Source: Panaeolus papilionaceus
Taxonomy: Eukaryota; Basidiomycota; Agaricomycetes; Agaricales
Reading direction: 5' to 3'
DNA: 64,000 nt
Assembly: GCA_015501605.1 (NCBI GenBank)
Contig: JADNRZ010000007.1
Span: 496,001 to 560,000, forward strand
Of the stretch, positions 35,755 to 49,233 are shown piece by piece (positions within the stretch are counted from its first letter, which is position 1; each line of letters begins with the position of its first letter). The notes beneath the pieces are model-generated. The model had not been told where the DNA came from and ran no database searches. It saw nothing but the letters and a program-made list of their open reading frames with translations. The translations under genes were made by a program, and so were the position numbers.

Positions 35755-36011
35755 AATTCATTGGAGTATGTACTTGGCAGAGGAATGATCACGACACTTG
35801 TTTATAATGATTCATGTGATTTGTAGCCAATTATTTTGCTAGAAATCAAGTTGATTGAAATCGGCCGAGAGAACGGTTTATGCCGAGATAGAGAGAGAAA
35901 AAAAGAAACAGGGGGTAGTTAAATCTATCAACAGAGTGACTCATAACCAACTTTCAAAATTTAAAAGTCCTTTTTTCAATCTTACTTCTCTACTCCCATC
36001 TTCTTGTCAAT

Positions 36012-37935
36012 ATGTGCCCTCACCAAAACCCCGATTCTGCCCCTGCCCAACAAGAAGAAATGGTCAATGTACCTCTCTCAAACACCGCTCCCGTAAACAA
36101 ATCAAACGGAAAGAGAGGCACAACCGGTCGTTCAAATCATCTCGAACAACAAAAGCTCAACCCATACGCACCAAGAGCAGCAGATTTCCTTTCAAACATC
36201 TCAAACTTTAACATTATCGAGTCAACCCTTCGAGGTCAGTAACCATCAGTATAACTTTAGATCATATATCATATCTAATCTATCTACAGAGGGTGAACAA
36301 TTCGCTAATGCCTTCTTCGACACCAAGACCAAGATCGCCATCGCTAAAGCTCTCGATGCTTTCGGTGTCGAGTACATTGAACTCACTTCCCCTGCCGCCT
36401 CAGAGCAGTCAAGAGCTGACTGCGAGGCTATCTGCAAGCTCGGTTTGAAGGCTAAAATCCTCACTCACATTCGTTGTCACATGGATGATGCCCGAATTGC
36501 TGTCGAGACTGGTACGTTCAATTTTTTTTTTTCGAGATTCGTGTCAATGCTTAAAATATCTTATCACGTATTCTAGGTGTCGACGGTGTTGACGTTGTTA
36601 TCGGTACCTCTTCTTTCCTCCGTGAATTCTCACATGGAAAGGATATGGCCTACATCACCAAGACCGCTATCGAGGTCATCGAATTCGTCAAGTCCAAGGG
36701 CATCGAAGTCCGATTCTCTTCAGAAGACTCTTTCCGTTCTGACCTCGTCGACCTCCTCTCTATCTACCAAACCGTCGACAAGATTGGTGTCAACCGCGTC
36801 GGTATTGCGGACACTGTTGGTTGCGCAAACCCCAGACAAGTCTACGACCTTGTCAGGACTCTCCGTGGCGTCGTCGGATGTGACATCGAAATCCATCTCC
36901 ACAACGATACTGGAATGGGTATGTCCGAAAACCTATCGTTCTATTCTTAGCCACTGATCGAAGTTTTTCCTATTTGACAGCTATCGCGAATGCCTATACT
37001 GCTCTTGAGGCTGGTGCCACCCACATCGATACCTGTATGTCACCTTTCATACAAAACACCATCCATTTCTAATCTTTTGCCAGCCGTCCTTGGCATTGGT
37101 GAGCGTGTCGGTATCACCCCTCTCGGTGGTCTCGTAGCCTGCCTCTACGCTGCCAACCCCGAATATGTCAAATCCAAGTACAACCTTTCGATGCTCCGTG
37201 AAATCGAAAACTTGGTCGCCGAAGCCGTCGAAGTCAACATTCCCTTCATGAACCCCATCACGTACGTGTCATTTGGTTATCTAAGTCCTCCGTCTGACTA
37301 TCATTTCCTCTCTCTCCTTTTTTGTGGCTTGTTATCGGATAAAGTGGTTATTGCGCTTTCACGCACAAGGCTGGTATCCATGCCAAGGCCATCCTCAACA
37401 ACCCTAGTACCTACGAAATCCTCAAGCCCGAGGACTTTGGTCTCACACGATATGTTTCTATCGGTCATCGTCTGACTGGTTGGAACGCTGTCAAGTCTCG
37501 TGTTGAGCAGCTCGGTCTCCAGCTCTCTGACGCAGAGGTTAGTACTCCCACTTTTCCGGCTTTTTATCGCAAAAAATGCCCGGTCCGTAAACAGGAGGCT
37601 GATGATGACTCTTCCCGCTTTTTCCCTTTTCCCATTCCTTAATCCATTCACCTCCTGTTTTTTTTTTTCCCATTCAACCCGTCGCCCGCTTTGTCTTTCG
37701 ATGCATATAGATCAAAGATGCCACAGCCAAGATCAAGGAGCTCGCCGACGTCCGCACACAATCGATGGATGACGTCGACTCGCTCCTCCGTGTTTATCAC
37801 TCTGGAATCCAGTCGGGCGAGCTCGCCGTCGGCCAAAAGGAAGCTCTCGACCGCCTCCTCAAGAAGCACCGCGACCAGGCCCAAGGACGGGAATCCAGCC
37901 CATCAAGAGAGAGAGAAGACTCAGTTGAAGCGTAA
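36012..37935 (+). CDS. LYS20: Homocitrate synthase (lysine biosynthesis)
   Basis: Condenses acetyl-CoA and 2-oxoglutarate, the first step of the fungal aminoadipate route to lysine. The start at 36012 opens a short polar tail, then [20 protein letters not shown] with the catalytic metal-binding motif of the DRE-TIM family. [52 protein letters not shown] and [11 protein letters not shown] follow. Downstream are [38 protein letters not shown] and [19 protein letters not shown]. The regulatory tail ends REREDSVEA at 37935. Seven or eight short introns are needed. The enzyme appears complete; N- and C-terminal lengths are normal for fungi. Confidence 0.93.
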
Positions 37936-39175
37936 AGGAGATCTTTTTATTCGCTTTTATTCCCTTCTTTTTTTCATCTTGTTTTGATCTCGCATGCGCA
38001 TATATTTTTTACGACCTTGGTTGAATCTACTAACGTCTGCTCACGCTTCCTCCTCTCTCCCTCCCTTTTAACGCCCTCAAAAGCACATCCAACCCAGTCA
38101 ATGCTTTCCACGTTGTATAATACTCCCTGTACCAAAAATTATTTTCTCCCTTTGTCGTAAAACAAAAAGAGGCACCGCATCGTTTTGAATGCGACCTCCA
38201 TTATTATTCTATGTTCGCTGCAAGCACTTTCGTCGGTGTCGGAACTGCAAGCGTAAGTCCAGACGTGCGTGTTCATAAAAGTTTAAACCCTTCCATGCAT
38301 CTATTAGATCTCTGGTGTTTGTGTGCTACTACGTACTAAGGGTCATGGCAAAAGAGGGGCGTATTCGACAAGCTAACTAAAAGCGTTACTACTACATGCT
38401 ACAACTTTGAAACATCCAACGAAAGCTGATGTGGTGGGACAAGAAAAGACAAAATCTGGCCTGATCGCTGAAAGCAAATATAAGCGGGAGGGGACAGGCA
38501 ATGACTGGAGAGAATGGCAAGAAAACAGAAGAGGAGGGAGGGGAGAAGATGGAACAATACGAAACGGGCGTCACTATGGTACGGTGAAAGGAAGAGAGAA
38601 ACTGAGAAACGAGAACAAGTCCATATTACAGGTACAACCTTTCCGTATCGCAGGAAAAAAGGAAAACAGCGGGGTGCTAGCTAGGTACATGTGCAGATTA
38701 CGGGTGAAAAATGTGGGGGAGTGGGGATGCAAGATGAAAAATGGCGATGGAGTATTTTTTCATAGTGTTCACGATTGCTATTAGCCGGAATTTCAACAAA
38801 AGTGAGGGAGGATGAAAAGAGAGGCCAAGTCGTACAATCCAAGAATGATAATATGCGAGGAGATGAAAGACGGAAACAGAAAAGTCAAGAGATCAGTAGG
38901 ACGACGCAGACCGTGGAAGTGCTAGATCAAGATGTGAATGCAAAAAATCAAAGTAATGTGAGGCTGGTGCAAGATAAAACGAGGTTGCAAGAATCGTCGT
39001 ATGAAAGAATGCGGGAAACGAGAGTCGTGAACTGACTTTTCGGCGCGTCGTCATACCATCGCGTCACTGTATCGCCAGGCAGAGGGATGCTGCAGACTGT
39101 ACGATTTACAGTTATCGATCCAACGGCAAACTGGCGAGCGAGCGGAATAGTAATCACAGGGATGGAGCTGGGTGC
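37936..39175. other. Spacer between homocitrate synthase and histidine kinase
   Basis: About 1.2 kb between convergent genes. The first part is pyrimidine-rich 3' sequence. From about 38400 to 39040 the plus strand is strikingly purine-rich (runs of GGAGAGAA type), which produces long but low-complexity frames that I do not accept as genes. It may be a long 3' untranslated region of the kinase, whose strand is pyrimidine-rich there. Confidence 0.4.
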
Positions 39176-42100
39176 TTAGGACACCCCGAGCTTGTGGAAC
39201 ATTTCATCCAATGTCTTGAAAGCTACAGGTTTGACGAGGCTGGTGAAGCATGTCAGATACGATCGGAAAACAGTCATGAAAGCGCTCACTATCCGTCGAC
39301 ACCAGCTTCAAAAGCACGTCGCTTGTCTTCCAACGAGGACATACCAGTCAACGCTAACAAGCGTGCTGGATGGTGTTTCCCCTCCGAAATCTTTGCTGAT
39401 TCTGCCTCCAACCGTCGTATTTCACTTGTTGCGCCAATTCCTGAAAGGACATCAGCAAGTAATTACGAGCTTCTCCATAAATGCAACATACCATCTAGGA
39501 CCGGCATAGATAGGTCAAGCAGGACGACACTGAAAAAGACAAGTCAGCGAATTGAAGCTGAAAGCGTCCGCAACACATACTCAAACGGGCCTTCCTGTTT
39601 AAACATGGTCACCCCGTCACGTCCATCAACGGCTGCGCGGTAATCATAACCCTATGCATAAAAACCATGTAAGTTAGAGTGAGAACAATACAGTGCAAAG
39701 TTAATCACCTTGCTCGAAAGCCATCTGATACTAGAACCCCGGACAATATGCATTAGAAACTAAGAACCATAGCAGTTACATGATGAAATCAAGACTTACA
39801 GGAGGTTGCGCAGAATCGTGTTATCTTCAACCACTAGCACCTTGAACCGTCGCTCCGTGTACAAAGAACCAATAGAAGACTTCAACAAAGTGCCACCACT
39901 ACCCACACTGATAGTCGGCTCAGGCGCCTCTGAACCAGCAGAAGCGGGGGAACTTTCATCCAGGGGCTCAGAAACCGCCAGCGCCGCAGACCATGTCGAC
40001 GTCAACGGGTGGGCTGTCATCGCACGATGCTTCATAGCAGGCCGCCTAGGTGACTCTTTAACTCGAGAATCCTGTTTCTCAGAGTTCCTACGAATCCCGC
40101 CGCCAGATGCAGATCTGTCTTTGACGCCATCTACAGATCCCTGACGACTATCCATGCCAGTAACTGAATCCATCGGGGAAACACCACGAGATCTTCCTAT
40201 CCTGAGCGCATGAAGGCTGAGCTTGAGAACCCCTCGAAGTTGAGAAGGTCCCCCAGGCTTATAGAGTATACGACAGAAGCCTCCAATACGCTCGTATTCA
40301 CTTGCGATCGACATGATACCGGGGTTGCCGCGCGCAGCAGAGAGTATTATGAACGGATGAGTAGTGTCCCGAGCTTCCGTCGCTGCTACAACTCGGGTTG
40401 GGTCGTCATTGAGGATGGTAATGTCCCCATTCTCAACAACCTCAAATCCCCACCAAGTCGTGAGGTAGCCTTGAAGTACGTCATGCAACAACTTCTGGCC
40501 CTTGTGCGTATGATCAAAGCTCTCCAGCGACACAGTAGGAAGCGGCTCCGTGGAGTCTTCCAGCTGCATGCGCTGCATGTCAGGTGCGGAAGAACCTTGC
40601 ACTTCGGATACCTCAGCGGGGAACGTGACCTTGATTTCTGTCCCAACACCCTCTTCGCTCCAGACATCAACCTTGCCTCCAACATTATCGGACGTCACGA
40701 TACTGCTGACAATAGCAAGGCCTAATCCGGTGCCCGTTTGAAGTGGATTTTCTTGGGAAAACGGATGGAATAGTTGATTCTATGAAGGAAAAAAAAAAGA
40801 GAAATCATATCAGGCTTGGCCCTTCAGATCGCCACACGTAGTCCTCACCTTCAAGAAATCCTTGCTTATACCCTTTAAGAATAAAAATAAACGGGTTAAA
40901 AAACCAGACACGTCAAGGGGGACAACCACATGCCTTGCCGGTATCATAAACAACCAGTTCAACCCGGACCTTATTCGGGGGATCGTCATCGGTGCGAGGC
41001 AATTGACGCAGCATAACATGCACAAAACCGTCCTGTAACCCAACGTCGATCAGCGATAATCATCTACAACACGTTTTCGCGCGCTGACTTACCGATGTAA
41101 ACTTTAAGCTGTTTCCAAATAAATTCATCAGCACACGTCGCGTGCCCCCCTTTTCGCACCGTAGATTCCATCCCTGGTTCCGAAGAAAAAAAGTTGATCA
41201 ACACACCGCACGATTCCATGATGGAGCTTGACAAGAGAAGAAAAAAACGCAGAATACACACCTCTGGTCGATGTCCAATGTCAACGATGGTTTCCACTTG
41301 ACTTCGAGGCATGCTAAGCGCAGATGATTCGTCCTCCTTTGGTGGTGAATATACGCTTCCGATTCCAGAATCACCCGTGATCGCAGTACGTGCCCGGTGG
41401 CCTATCCAACATCCATCCACAGCTTCCTCGACAAGCTGCATGAGATCAACACTAAATATGGAAGGAAATTGAAACCTTGTCAGCCGCATTCCCCTTGTAG
41501 AAAAACAGAGAAAAAAAGACAAACGTGGTAGGCACAATGACGTTTTCAACGCCCCCTGTCTTTGTGTTACCGCTGAGCTTGGTGAAATCCAGGACGTGAT
41601 TAACCGTCTCGACAAGGGACGTTCCGCAAGCCTGCACAGTCTGGAGGAAGGATAACTGCGAATGATTCAAAGGACTCTCGCTAAGCAATTCTGCTGCGGC
41701 TAGAATCTATGTCAAAATATGAGTCGGCGTTCAAGCTCGATCTAAAGCAACTGGGGTAACACATACCCCATGCAACGGCGTACGCAGCTCATGCGAAATG
41801 CTATGGAACGGATCATAAGCTTTAATCCTCGACATGGCACTTACATGACTCACTTTGATATGAACAGGCCTTTAGCCTTGTCAGCTAAGATCATCCTCCT
41901 CTTGAGCACAGCAGACAAAATGATTACACCTGTAAGCGAGATAGTCAGCGGCCAATTGAATAGATAAATTACACGGTTGTTCCAGCATAATGGCTCACCA
42001 ATAGCACGCAGATATGACAACTCGTGGCCCTCCAACTAGGTCGTTTCATGAGCTCCACATTAGGGGCAGCAGATTATCTTACTCACAAAGCGTCCTGTGT

Positions 42101-45100
42101 TGTCATTGGCATTGTATGCACACAACAAGGCAAACGGGCGTTTGTCAACGTTAAATATGGGAACGGCTATGCAATATAAAAAAAATTCAGCCGGAGAACT
42201 CGGTAAAATTTCCAGGAAAAAGTCTTACTCAAAGCGTACTGAATGTGCGTCGGTAAGAACGGTTTGAAGCTAGGGGGGATAATCCCTTCAGAAATCTTCC
42301 CATCTGGATGTCTCTCGAAAAAGGAATTAAGCTTGTGGTATTCCTCGAGACTGAGATTCCTCTTGGTCATCTCCAGTGCAGGGTCGCCGTGATGCATCGT
42401 TACTGACACGCTCCCATCCGTGTTTATTGACTCCATGATATCGCAATGTGACACGTCCATAACAATAACACCCTCCACGTCCAATGTGCGCTTGACCAGT
42501 TTCGCAGCGCGATCGTAGACCTTGTCCATGGATGTATCGCAGATCAGACCAGGACGTTCATGCTCGTTGTGGACCTCGGTATCTATTTCCAGACATTCGC
42601 GGCTGAATTGCTCCATAGAGTTCTGAATGCGATCCCGAATACGAAGCTGGATCTTGTCTCTCCAAAGTTCCATCTCGCGCATCGCGATTGCCTGCAAAGT
42701 CATCAGCACAGAACTAGGACAAAACATCAAACATCCTAACTCACCGCAAATTCTTTGAGGGTATGACGCTGCCGCGGAGAAAACTCATCTTTTGGCTGGT
42801 CATCAATCACAGCCAGCCTATGCGGGATATTAAAAAACCATAATGACGCATTCAGGGGATATTTATGACTTACGTCCCGATATTGAAACCTTCTTGTGTT
42901 CGCAGTGGAGCACCCGCGTAAAACCGTATATGTGGTGCACCCGTAGCGAGAGGCTAAATTAATGAAAAAGGCGTCACTATCTCGAAAAGGGCATCATAGC
43001 GCGTTAATGAATCGGCTCACGTTTTTTATAAAGCGCCAGTCCTTTTGTGTGTCCAGCACGATCATCGGTTCGTCACCCCTGTAACCACGGAAATTAAGAT
43101 ACCCAAAAGCGGGACTGCAGGAACATCAGGGCGTACCGCTGCAAGATGGTATGTCCACACAACGAATGCATTCTCGCGCAACTGGGCATGTTCAAACCCC
43201 CTAATTAACTCATTAGTCCATGAACAACGACATCTCTCCAGCTATATCAAAACACAAACATTCAGATTTAAACCACCTAACAAACAATACATTTAATAAA
43301 TGAACTTGCAAAATAACGCGAGTAACCTACTGTTCGTTTGCGTCGATCAGCGAAATCATCACGCCTTTGGTGCTAAAGACCAACTTTGCAAGATGGGCAA
43401 TGCGGTCAAAGTTGGCATCAGGGCCGGTACTCCAAATATTGAATCTGCATAGATAGGTCGTTGACTGTTGTAGTAGGACCCTGAATAACGTGTCAAACAA
43501 ACTCACTTGTACAGCGCGCGCCTGCGGTCGAGTTCATTGGGAGGGTGTGGTGGAGCGAGATATTCCAGTTCTGAGAACATCTGCTCTTCTTTGGCAGCTC
43601 GGCTTATTCGAATAGAGGTAATACTTTCCGATGAGACTCTGCCGACAAGAAACTTGCCTTCGTGTGGAACCGAAATGGGGAGTGGAGACGAGGTCTGCCT
43701 TGTAAGGCAAACTCTCCGGGACGAAGCAGGTACGGACGTCGTGCCATTCCCAGGAGCTGGAATTTCTGGCCTGCCGTTGACTTGGGTTGTCGGGATTATT
43801 GGCGCAGACAGAGAATGATGAGCCGACGTAAATCGGGAATCCCCTTCATTGTGGTTAAAATAATCCGTCGCGAGCAAGGGGGAACTTTGATCATGGGCCA
43901 ACGCTGGTGCTGATGCGGGGACAACGGGTGGCAAATAGGGTACGGTATGTTTGGTCTCCAGAAAAGGTGGAGGAGACACGCCCGAATCAACAATGACGTT
44001 TTCGTCGGACACCGGGACAGGTGGGGTTTCTGCGCCAATGGGTAGTGGAGGGCTTGCCACGATCGTTTCCAGCTGATTTGAGACAGATGATGATAATTGA
44101 GAACGGTCGTCATCAACATCTGTTGTTCCTTCCCAAAAGCTAGCGAGTCTAGACTTTCTAGAGCCACCTGGGGTGATTAGATAGTCTGGGAGGACAGGAG
44201 GGTGTGCACCGGGGATTGCAGCAGTAACTCCCCGCATTGGATCGGTTAACTCGTGTTCAGGCGAAGGTAAAGCAAGAGGTGAGATGTCTACACGTGCAGC
44301 AGCCCATCGCATGGTGGCCACGGTCGTATGTACATCGCTGTTTGTGATAGACGTAGAAGACGTGCTGGCAGAGGTGGAAGTTGAATTATTAGGTAGGGCG
44401 TTTGAAAAAGAGTTACGGATTCTGTGCGTCGGTAAAGCAAGCTTGAGCGGTAACATTAGACGTGATTTAATCGAACTTGTCGAGGAGAGCGATAGACCGG
44501 ATAATAAGGGAGTCGGTGGGATAACCAGAGTAGGTTGTTCGTCTGGTTGTTGCTTCTGTGGACTCGTGGTACGCGATGGTGGGCTAGTCGACTGGGCCAG
44601 ACCTGACTCTGGTAACTGCTCTGAACCTGAATCTGGCGGAGAGAGACATTTCCCATTGACATCGGGTGGTTTAGCATGGTCCAGCAGGGGATGAAGGATA
44701 GAGTCTGATGCGAGCTGCTGGGACGAGAGAGGGGGATGAGGGGTACGATGAGGATCCCACCTTCCATCAGCGTAGGCAACAATGAAAGTGGCCCAATCAT
44801 AGTCTATATTAGCGACTGACTGACCATCGCCTGGGAGTGAGTTTGGAGAGTCGTTTGAAGATGCAGAAGTTGAGGAGACTGGAAATGAATCTGGAATAAA
44901 ACGGGGTAAATTGAATGCGACCCTAGACGTTACGACTGCAGAAATAAAGGTACCTAAATTGGGTTGAAGTAGGGTATAATCGAGGTCATCCTCGAGAACG
45001 GTCTGCATCTTTTTGTGGTCGTCTGTGTGTGGTGAATCATAATAGTTTCTGATATTGTTGAAGGAGGGTGAAATGGGTGAAAGAGAGGACGGATGGCTGT

Positions 45101-45311
45101 GTGGATGTGGTGAGCGTGAGGGCAGTAAGATATGGTCGTCTAATGCTGGGGCTGTCGATGGACGGGCTGTCTTTCGATAAGGTGGTAGTGGTCGCGAGTG
45201 GATGTGGATAGGTTCTTCTCTTGTCTGAGAGAGAAACATTGGGAAACTGTTGTGGTCAACTACATCAACGTTCAGAGTAGTATAAGCCTGAGTTGCATCT
45301 GGCAAATACAT
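39176..45311 (-). CDS. Hybrid sensor histidine kinase with two GAF-like domains and receiver
   Basis: A cytosolic-type phosphorelay sensor of roughly 1,600-1,800 residues. Order: a long Ser/Pro-rich N-terminal region containing YDWATFIVAYADGRWDP; a first GAF (FNIWSTGPDANFDRIAHLAK, ECSFCAHTI-like start HTILQR, PMIVLDTQKDWRF, APHIRFYAGAPLRTQEGFNI); a second GAF (DVEGVIVMDVSHCD). The HisKA box SHELRTPLHG has the phospho-His. The HATPase has the N box MNLFGNSLKFTS, G1 YDTGKGIS and G2 GTGLGLAIVSS. The C-terminal receiver has VLVVEDNTILRNLL, phospho-acceptor Asp in LLDLSMPVLDG and Lys in GYLVKPVAF. All key residues are intact. About fifteen introns; one is GC-AG (40873-40933). There is no membrane segment. 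The start is uncertain (45311, 45239 or 45419). Confidence 0.88.
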
Positions 45312-45500
45312 TTCCTGGGTTTGATTACAAAATATCAACAAAGCAGTTGTGCATAGTCCATATTTCAAAAACAAGAGACAATTCCAACAATTCTCTCTTA
45401 TAAACAGACTCCACAGCAACTAACTGCCTCTCTGTTCGGTTATCGCCGTATTCCTGCGAATTATGATGTCATATATAAATATAATAATTCTATTTTAAAG

Positions 45501-48500
45501 TTATACATATACCCCTCTACCAATCACCAACATACTCCACATGTACAATGGCAGCGTAAGGTTGTCGTTCTGGTCAGACAGTGCTTCAAGTATTGATGAC
45601 AGTACAACAACCAACACGTATCGAACAGTCTGCATGATAAAACAATGATGTCATACTCATTTACACAAGCCAAGCAGGGGTACTTACCGAGAATGGTTCA
45701 GCATGCCCAAACAGCCGAAGGAGAACCGTTGGCACAAAGACCGCCACAACAAACCCCACGCTTCCTTCTACGGTCTTGTTAGTGGTCGGTGACCATTTAT
45801 GGACACCAAGTCTTCGGCCAACTAGAGATGCCTATTTACCGTGAATCAGTCATTACACTTCATGAAACCTCGTTCTCTTACCGCTGCATCTCCGAGTCCC
45901 AAAGTCAAAATACCCGTAAATTGAAGAAGATGACTGGACCTGTGTTGTCATTGTCCAATCAGTACCACAATCAAAGTTCGTTCATAAAACGTAAACTCTT
46001 ACCCTTCCAACCAAACAGATCCCGCGCAGCCAGTGAGCAGGTAGAAATGACTAAGAATTGCTGTTCCGCCGTCCCGATGATCCAGGAACTCGTTCATAAA
46101 AAGATGAACAGACGCCCCAAATGGCCAAATCGCAAAGTATCTGATATACTCGGCAAATATAAACAACGCGAACGCCGCACTAAACGACAAATGCGTAAAC
46201 GCCGGCTGAAGCAACAGTCAGCACACCATCAAACCATATAATCAACACTTACATCAACGGCCACACCTGGCACAAACATCAGCACAGCTAGTCCATGAAA
46301 GAATTTACGACGCGCGTTCAATCCCAATGTCGGCACGTGTTTGTCAGCAGCGTCCAATAGGTCATTCGCAACATTCGACATCTGCGCTCCGTTCGGAAGA
46401 TTTGGCAGATTAGGAACATTGGGGAACGACGTTGGAAACGTCATTCCAAACGGCCCTGTCGTACCAGTCACAATAGTAGCTGTGGCTCCACCCTCTGTAG
46501 CTGTCGTGGCTGCAGTGGTATCATTGGGAGATGACACCGACATAGGAGGTTCCGAGAGCGAGCTCCCAGGTCGAGGCTTGAACCTCCTCGTCCTCGCCAA
46601 CTGTCTATTCCAGCCTGCAACGCTGATAATCCCCAGTAGTGCCCAGTAACACAGTAAAGCAGGCCTGCTCCACTTCTTTTTGCCTTCCAATAAGTAAAAA
46701 ATGGCCCAGAGCCACGGGTCCCTATTTCCCAGACACCAGCGCGTCCACAGCCCTATCAGCCCCCCGACAATGAGAAGAGAGCCAACGTAGAATCCAAGTG
46801 CAAAGTAGCGACGATTGCGTTCCTTTTCCTGAGGGTATCGAAGTCGGTGAACAGGCCGTTGCGCATTGTTCCTTGACAAGACGAGGAATGGAGAAAGTAA
46901 GAATCCAGTCAAAAAGCCCCCCACAATCAAGGCAATCTGGAAAGTCAGGAGGGGTGTGGGTAGTCGATATGTCCGAATGTAGGGAGTCGTAATGGGCCAG
47001 ATCTAGTCACGTAAACATATCAGTTCATGTTCAAGGAACCTGGATAAATGTTTACGCACCCTTGCAATAGTTATGTTCAAGAATTCGAGACAGATCGCCG
47101 TGCCTCCAAAACAAACCAGCCCAACCTCGCCTAGAGTGAACCCACGATGTGCCAACCGAAGCGCTATATACAGCGCAAACTGATAGAATAAAGAAGCCAT
47201 CACGACTTCGAAATGGTTTAAATCTAGTAACGCGGTGAGAATTACTCGGTGTGAGAGGTGGGATCCAAACATAAAATAAGCACTTACATCTCCATAAATT
47301 AATGTCGTATATCGTAAAGAAAATTTTGAGGCTTGTCATCAATATGCTGGAAATTATGGTGAAGATGACATAGTACGCTGAACGCCGGCCTTCGCTGCGG
47401 GGCACTGAGATTCTTTCGCCTTCAGGTCTGTTTACCGCTTTACCAGCTCCGCGTTCAAACCAATGCGATGCCGTCGCGTGGAGTAGCAATATAACCGAAC
47501 AGAATGTACTAAGATCGCATAGTGAATATCGTGAGAGATGGTTGGCCTGTAATGCTGGTAACTGTTTCACCGAATTCTTGAGCATAGCAGGAGCCTCAAT
47601 AAGCCACCCCACCGGGAATGATTCAAGTTTACCGGATGCCATTTTCCCCAAAGAAATCAAGAGAAACGCAGAGGCAATGATGGGACCCAGTAGTAGACCG
47701 GTGAATATTCCATCGTCTCGTGAATCACTACACAGGGGAATCAACATTCAGTCACAGAGATCTTGGAGAGTTCATCACATACCGGTAATTCTTTGGGACG
47801 GACATCCAGACATAACCGAAATCACACCTCCAGACTGGCCGCACAACGTTGCGTCGCGTCTCTTTGCTGTCCGGAAGACGTGGAGAGCTTGGGCGTCCAT
47901 CTCCATTTGAGGTATGGACTGGTGATGTCTCCTTCGAGATGGGATCATTCTGGCCAATGCGGGACAACGTAGTATGCATCCAAACAAAGTACAGAGTCGA
48001 GACTCCAGACAGTATCACAAGCTCTGTTATTGAATTGAGACAAGGCAGGGTCAGAATCAAAGATGTCAAGAACGGAAAATTAAGAATGTCTTACGAAGGG
48101 CTTGTTGATTATTAGTATCAGGATTAATGACGAATGGTAGGTCTGTCGTAGGGTATGATGATATGCGATGAGCTGCCCACAGTAAGGATATTAAGAGCAG
48201 TGCCGATTCTCCTAGTTTTCTTGCGTCTATTGTAAATGTCAAGGCCCGTTGAGTCAGAGGGAAGCGCAGCTGCAGCATGATTCTAGCAGGAAGGACAGTG
48301 TGCTGGGCAAGTGGAACTACGCCGTTTGGTCGGAGGTTTCTTGCCACAGATGGGGACATGTGCCTTTGACTCTTGGATACCGTCATTAGATTGGTGGTAT
48401 TACGGACTACAGCCGGGGAACGAGATCTGGCGAATGTGCGAGTCTTTGCAATGGAAGTATGACCGCTGACAGTTGAATCGCCTGATGATGTACCTTTAGG

Positions 48501-48912
48501 ACTTGGATTTCTGGCTGACAGTGAAGAACTATGTGCATGTTGTAGGGTTCCATTAATTTGTTGCAGTGGTTTTTCTAGATTTGCTCGACCACGAGATGCT
48601 TGAATTATTTCTTCATCGGTATCTTCGTCTTCTGAGCTATCCCTGGAACCTGAACTGTTGAATAGGGGATAGAGCTCAGTAAAGCTGCTTCGTCAATGAC
48701 TGTAATAGCTTGCACCTCGAGGACCCCGCGTGGTAGCTCGTACTCCAATCTAACACCTTATCTCTTTCCTGTGCATCCACGACCGCGGACCCCAACCTCC
48801 GTCTAAATTTCTGTCCATTTTGAGGAAATCGTCGAGCGGCATCATTACGTTTTGTTGCCTGCTTTGAGGACGGAGGGGATGGGGATGACCTTGAGCGAGG
48901 CAGCTTGAACAA
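45501..48912 (-). CDS. SEC59: Dolichol kinase (Sec59)
   Basis: An endoplasmic reticulum membrane enzyme that uses CTP to make dolichyl phosphate for glycosylation. The N-terminal part (MFKLPRSRSSPSPPSSKQ onward) is a long, Ser-rich cytosolic extension broken by one intron. Many hydrophobic helices follow, for example ALLLISLLWAAHRIS, GLLLGPIIASAFLLISLG and LIVGGFLTGFLLSPFLVLS. A Thr/Pro-rich loop precedes the signature ARRKFFHGLAVLMFVPGVA. The conserved end is ILSHFYLLTGCAGSVWLEG, SILEALSDQNDNLTLPLYMW and RGVYV at 45501. The C-terminal block is the catalytic CTP-binding region and is complete. About eight short introns are needed. The N-terminal extension is longer than in yeast. Confidence 0.88.
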
Positions 48913-49233
48913 TTATTTGAGAATAGAGGGCGAATCTAAAAATTTACGATGAAAAGGAAATCGAGTGATGAATATGAATTATAGAGGACAGTAACACTTC
49001 CCAAGGGCCAAGGCTCTCATGGGCTCATTCCCTCCATCCTAAAATCATGTGACCGGCCCTGTTGCCGACACCCTCTTTCCCTTTATGGTAATACCGGCCT
49101 TCGCGTTTTCTTCGAGCGCCCATAAGAGGCTAATTAGGGTCATCACAGTCAATGTAGCCTAGCACTGAGATGCCACTCAGTTGCTTTCAACCACCACCTT
49201 TTCAGATTTTTTACATCGTTTGACGCGTGCTAT
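48913..49233. promoter_or_regulatory. Divergent intergenic region, SEC59 / UNG1
   Basis: About 320 bases between divergent start codons, holding both promoters. No TATA box, repeat or extra frame is supported. Confidence 0.4.

Noticed and set aside
38407..39035. Two plus-strand frames of 125 and 86 codons
   Set aside because: Low-complexity purine-rich sequence rich in Lys, Glu and Arg codons; no splice structure or domain.
43507..44694. Several plus-strand frames of 80-136 codons
   Set aside because: Antisense to the open N-terminal exon of the histidine kinase; composition mirrors its Ser/Pro-rich code.
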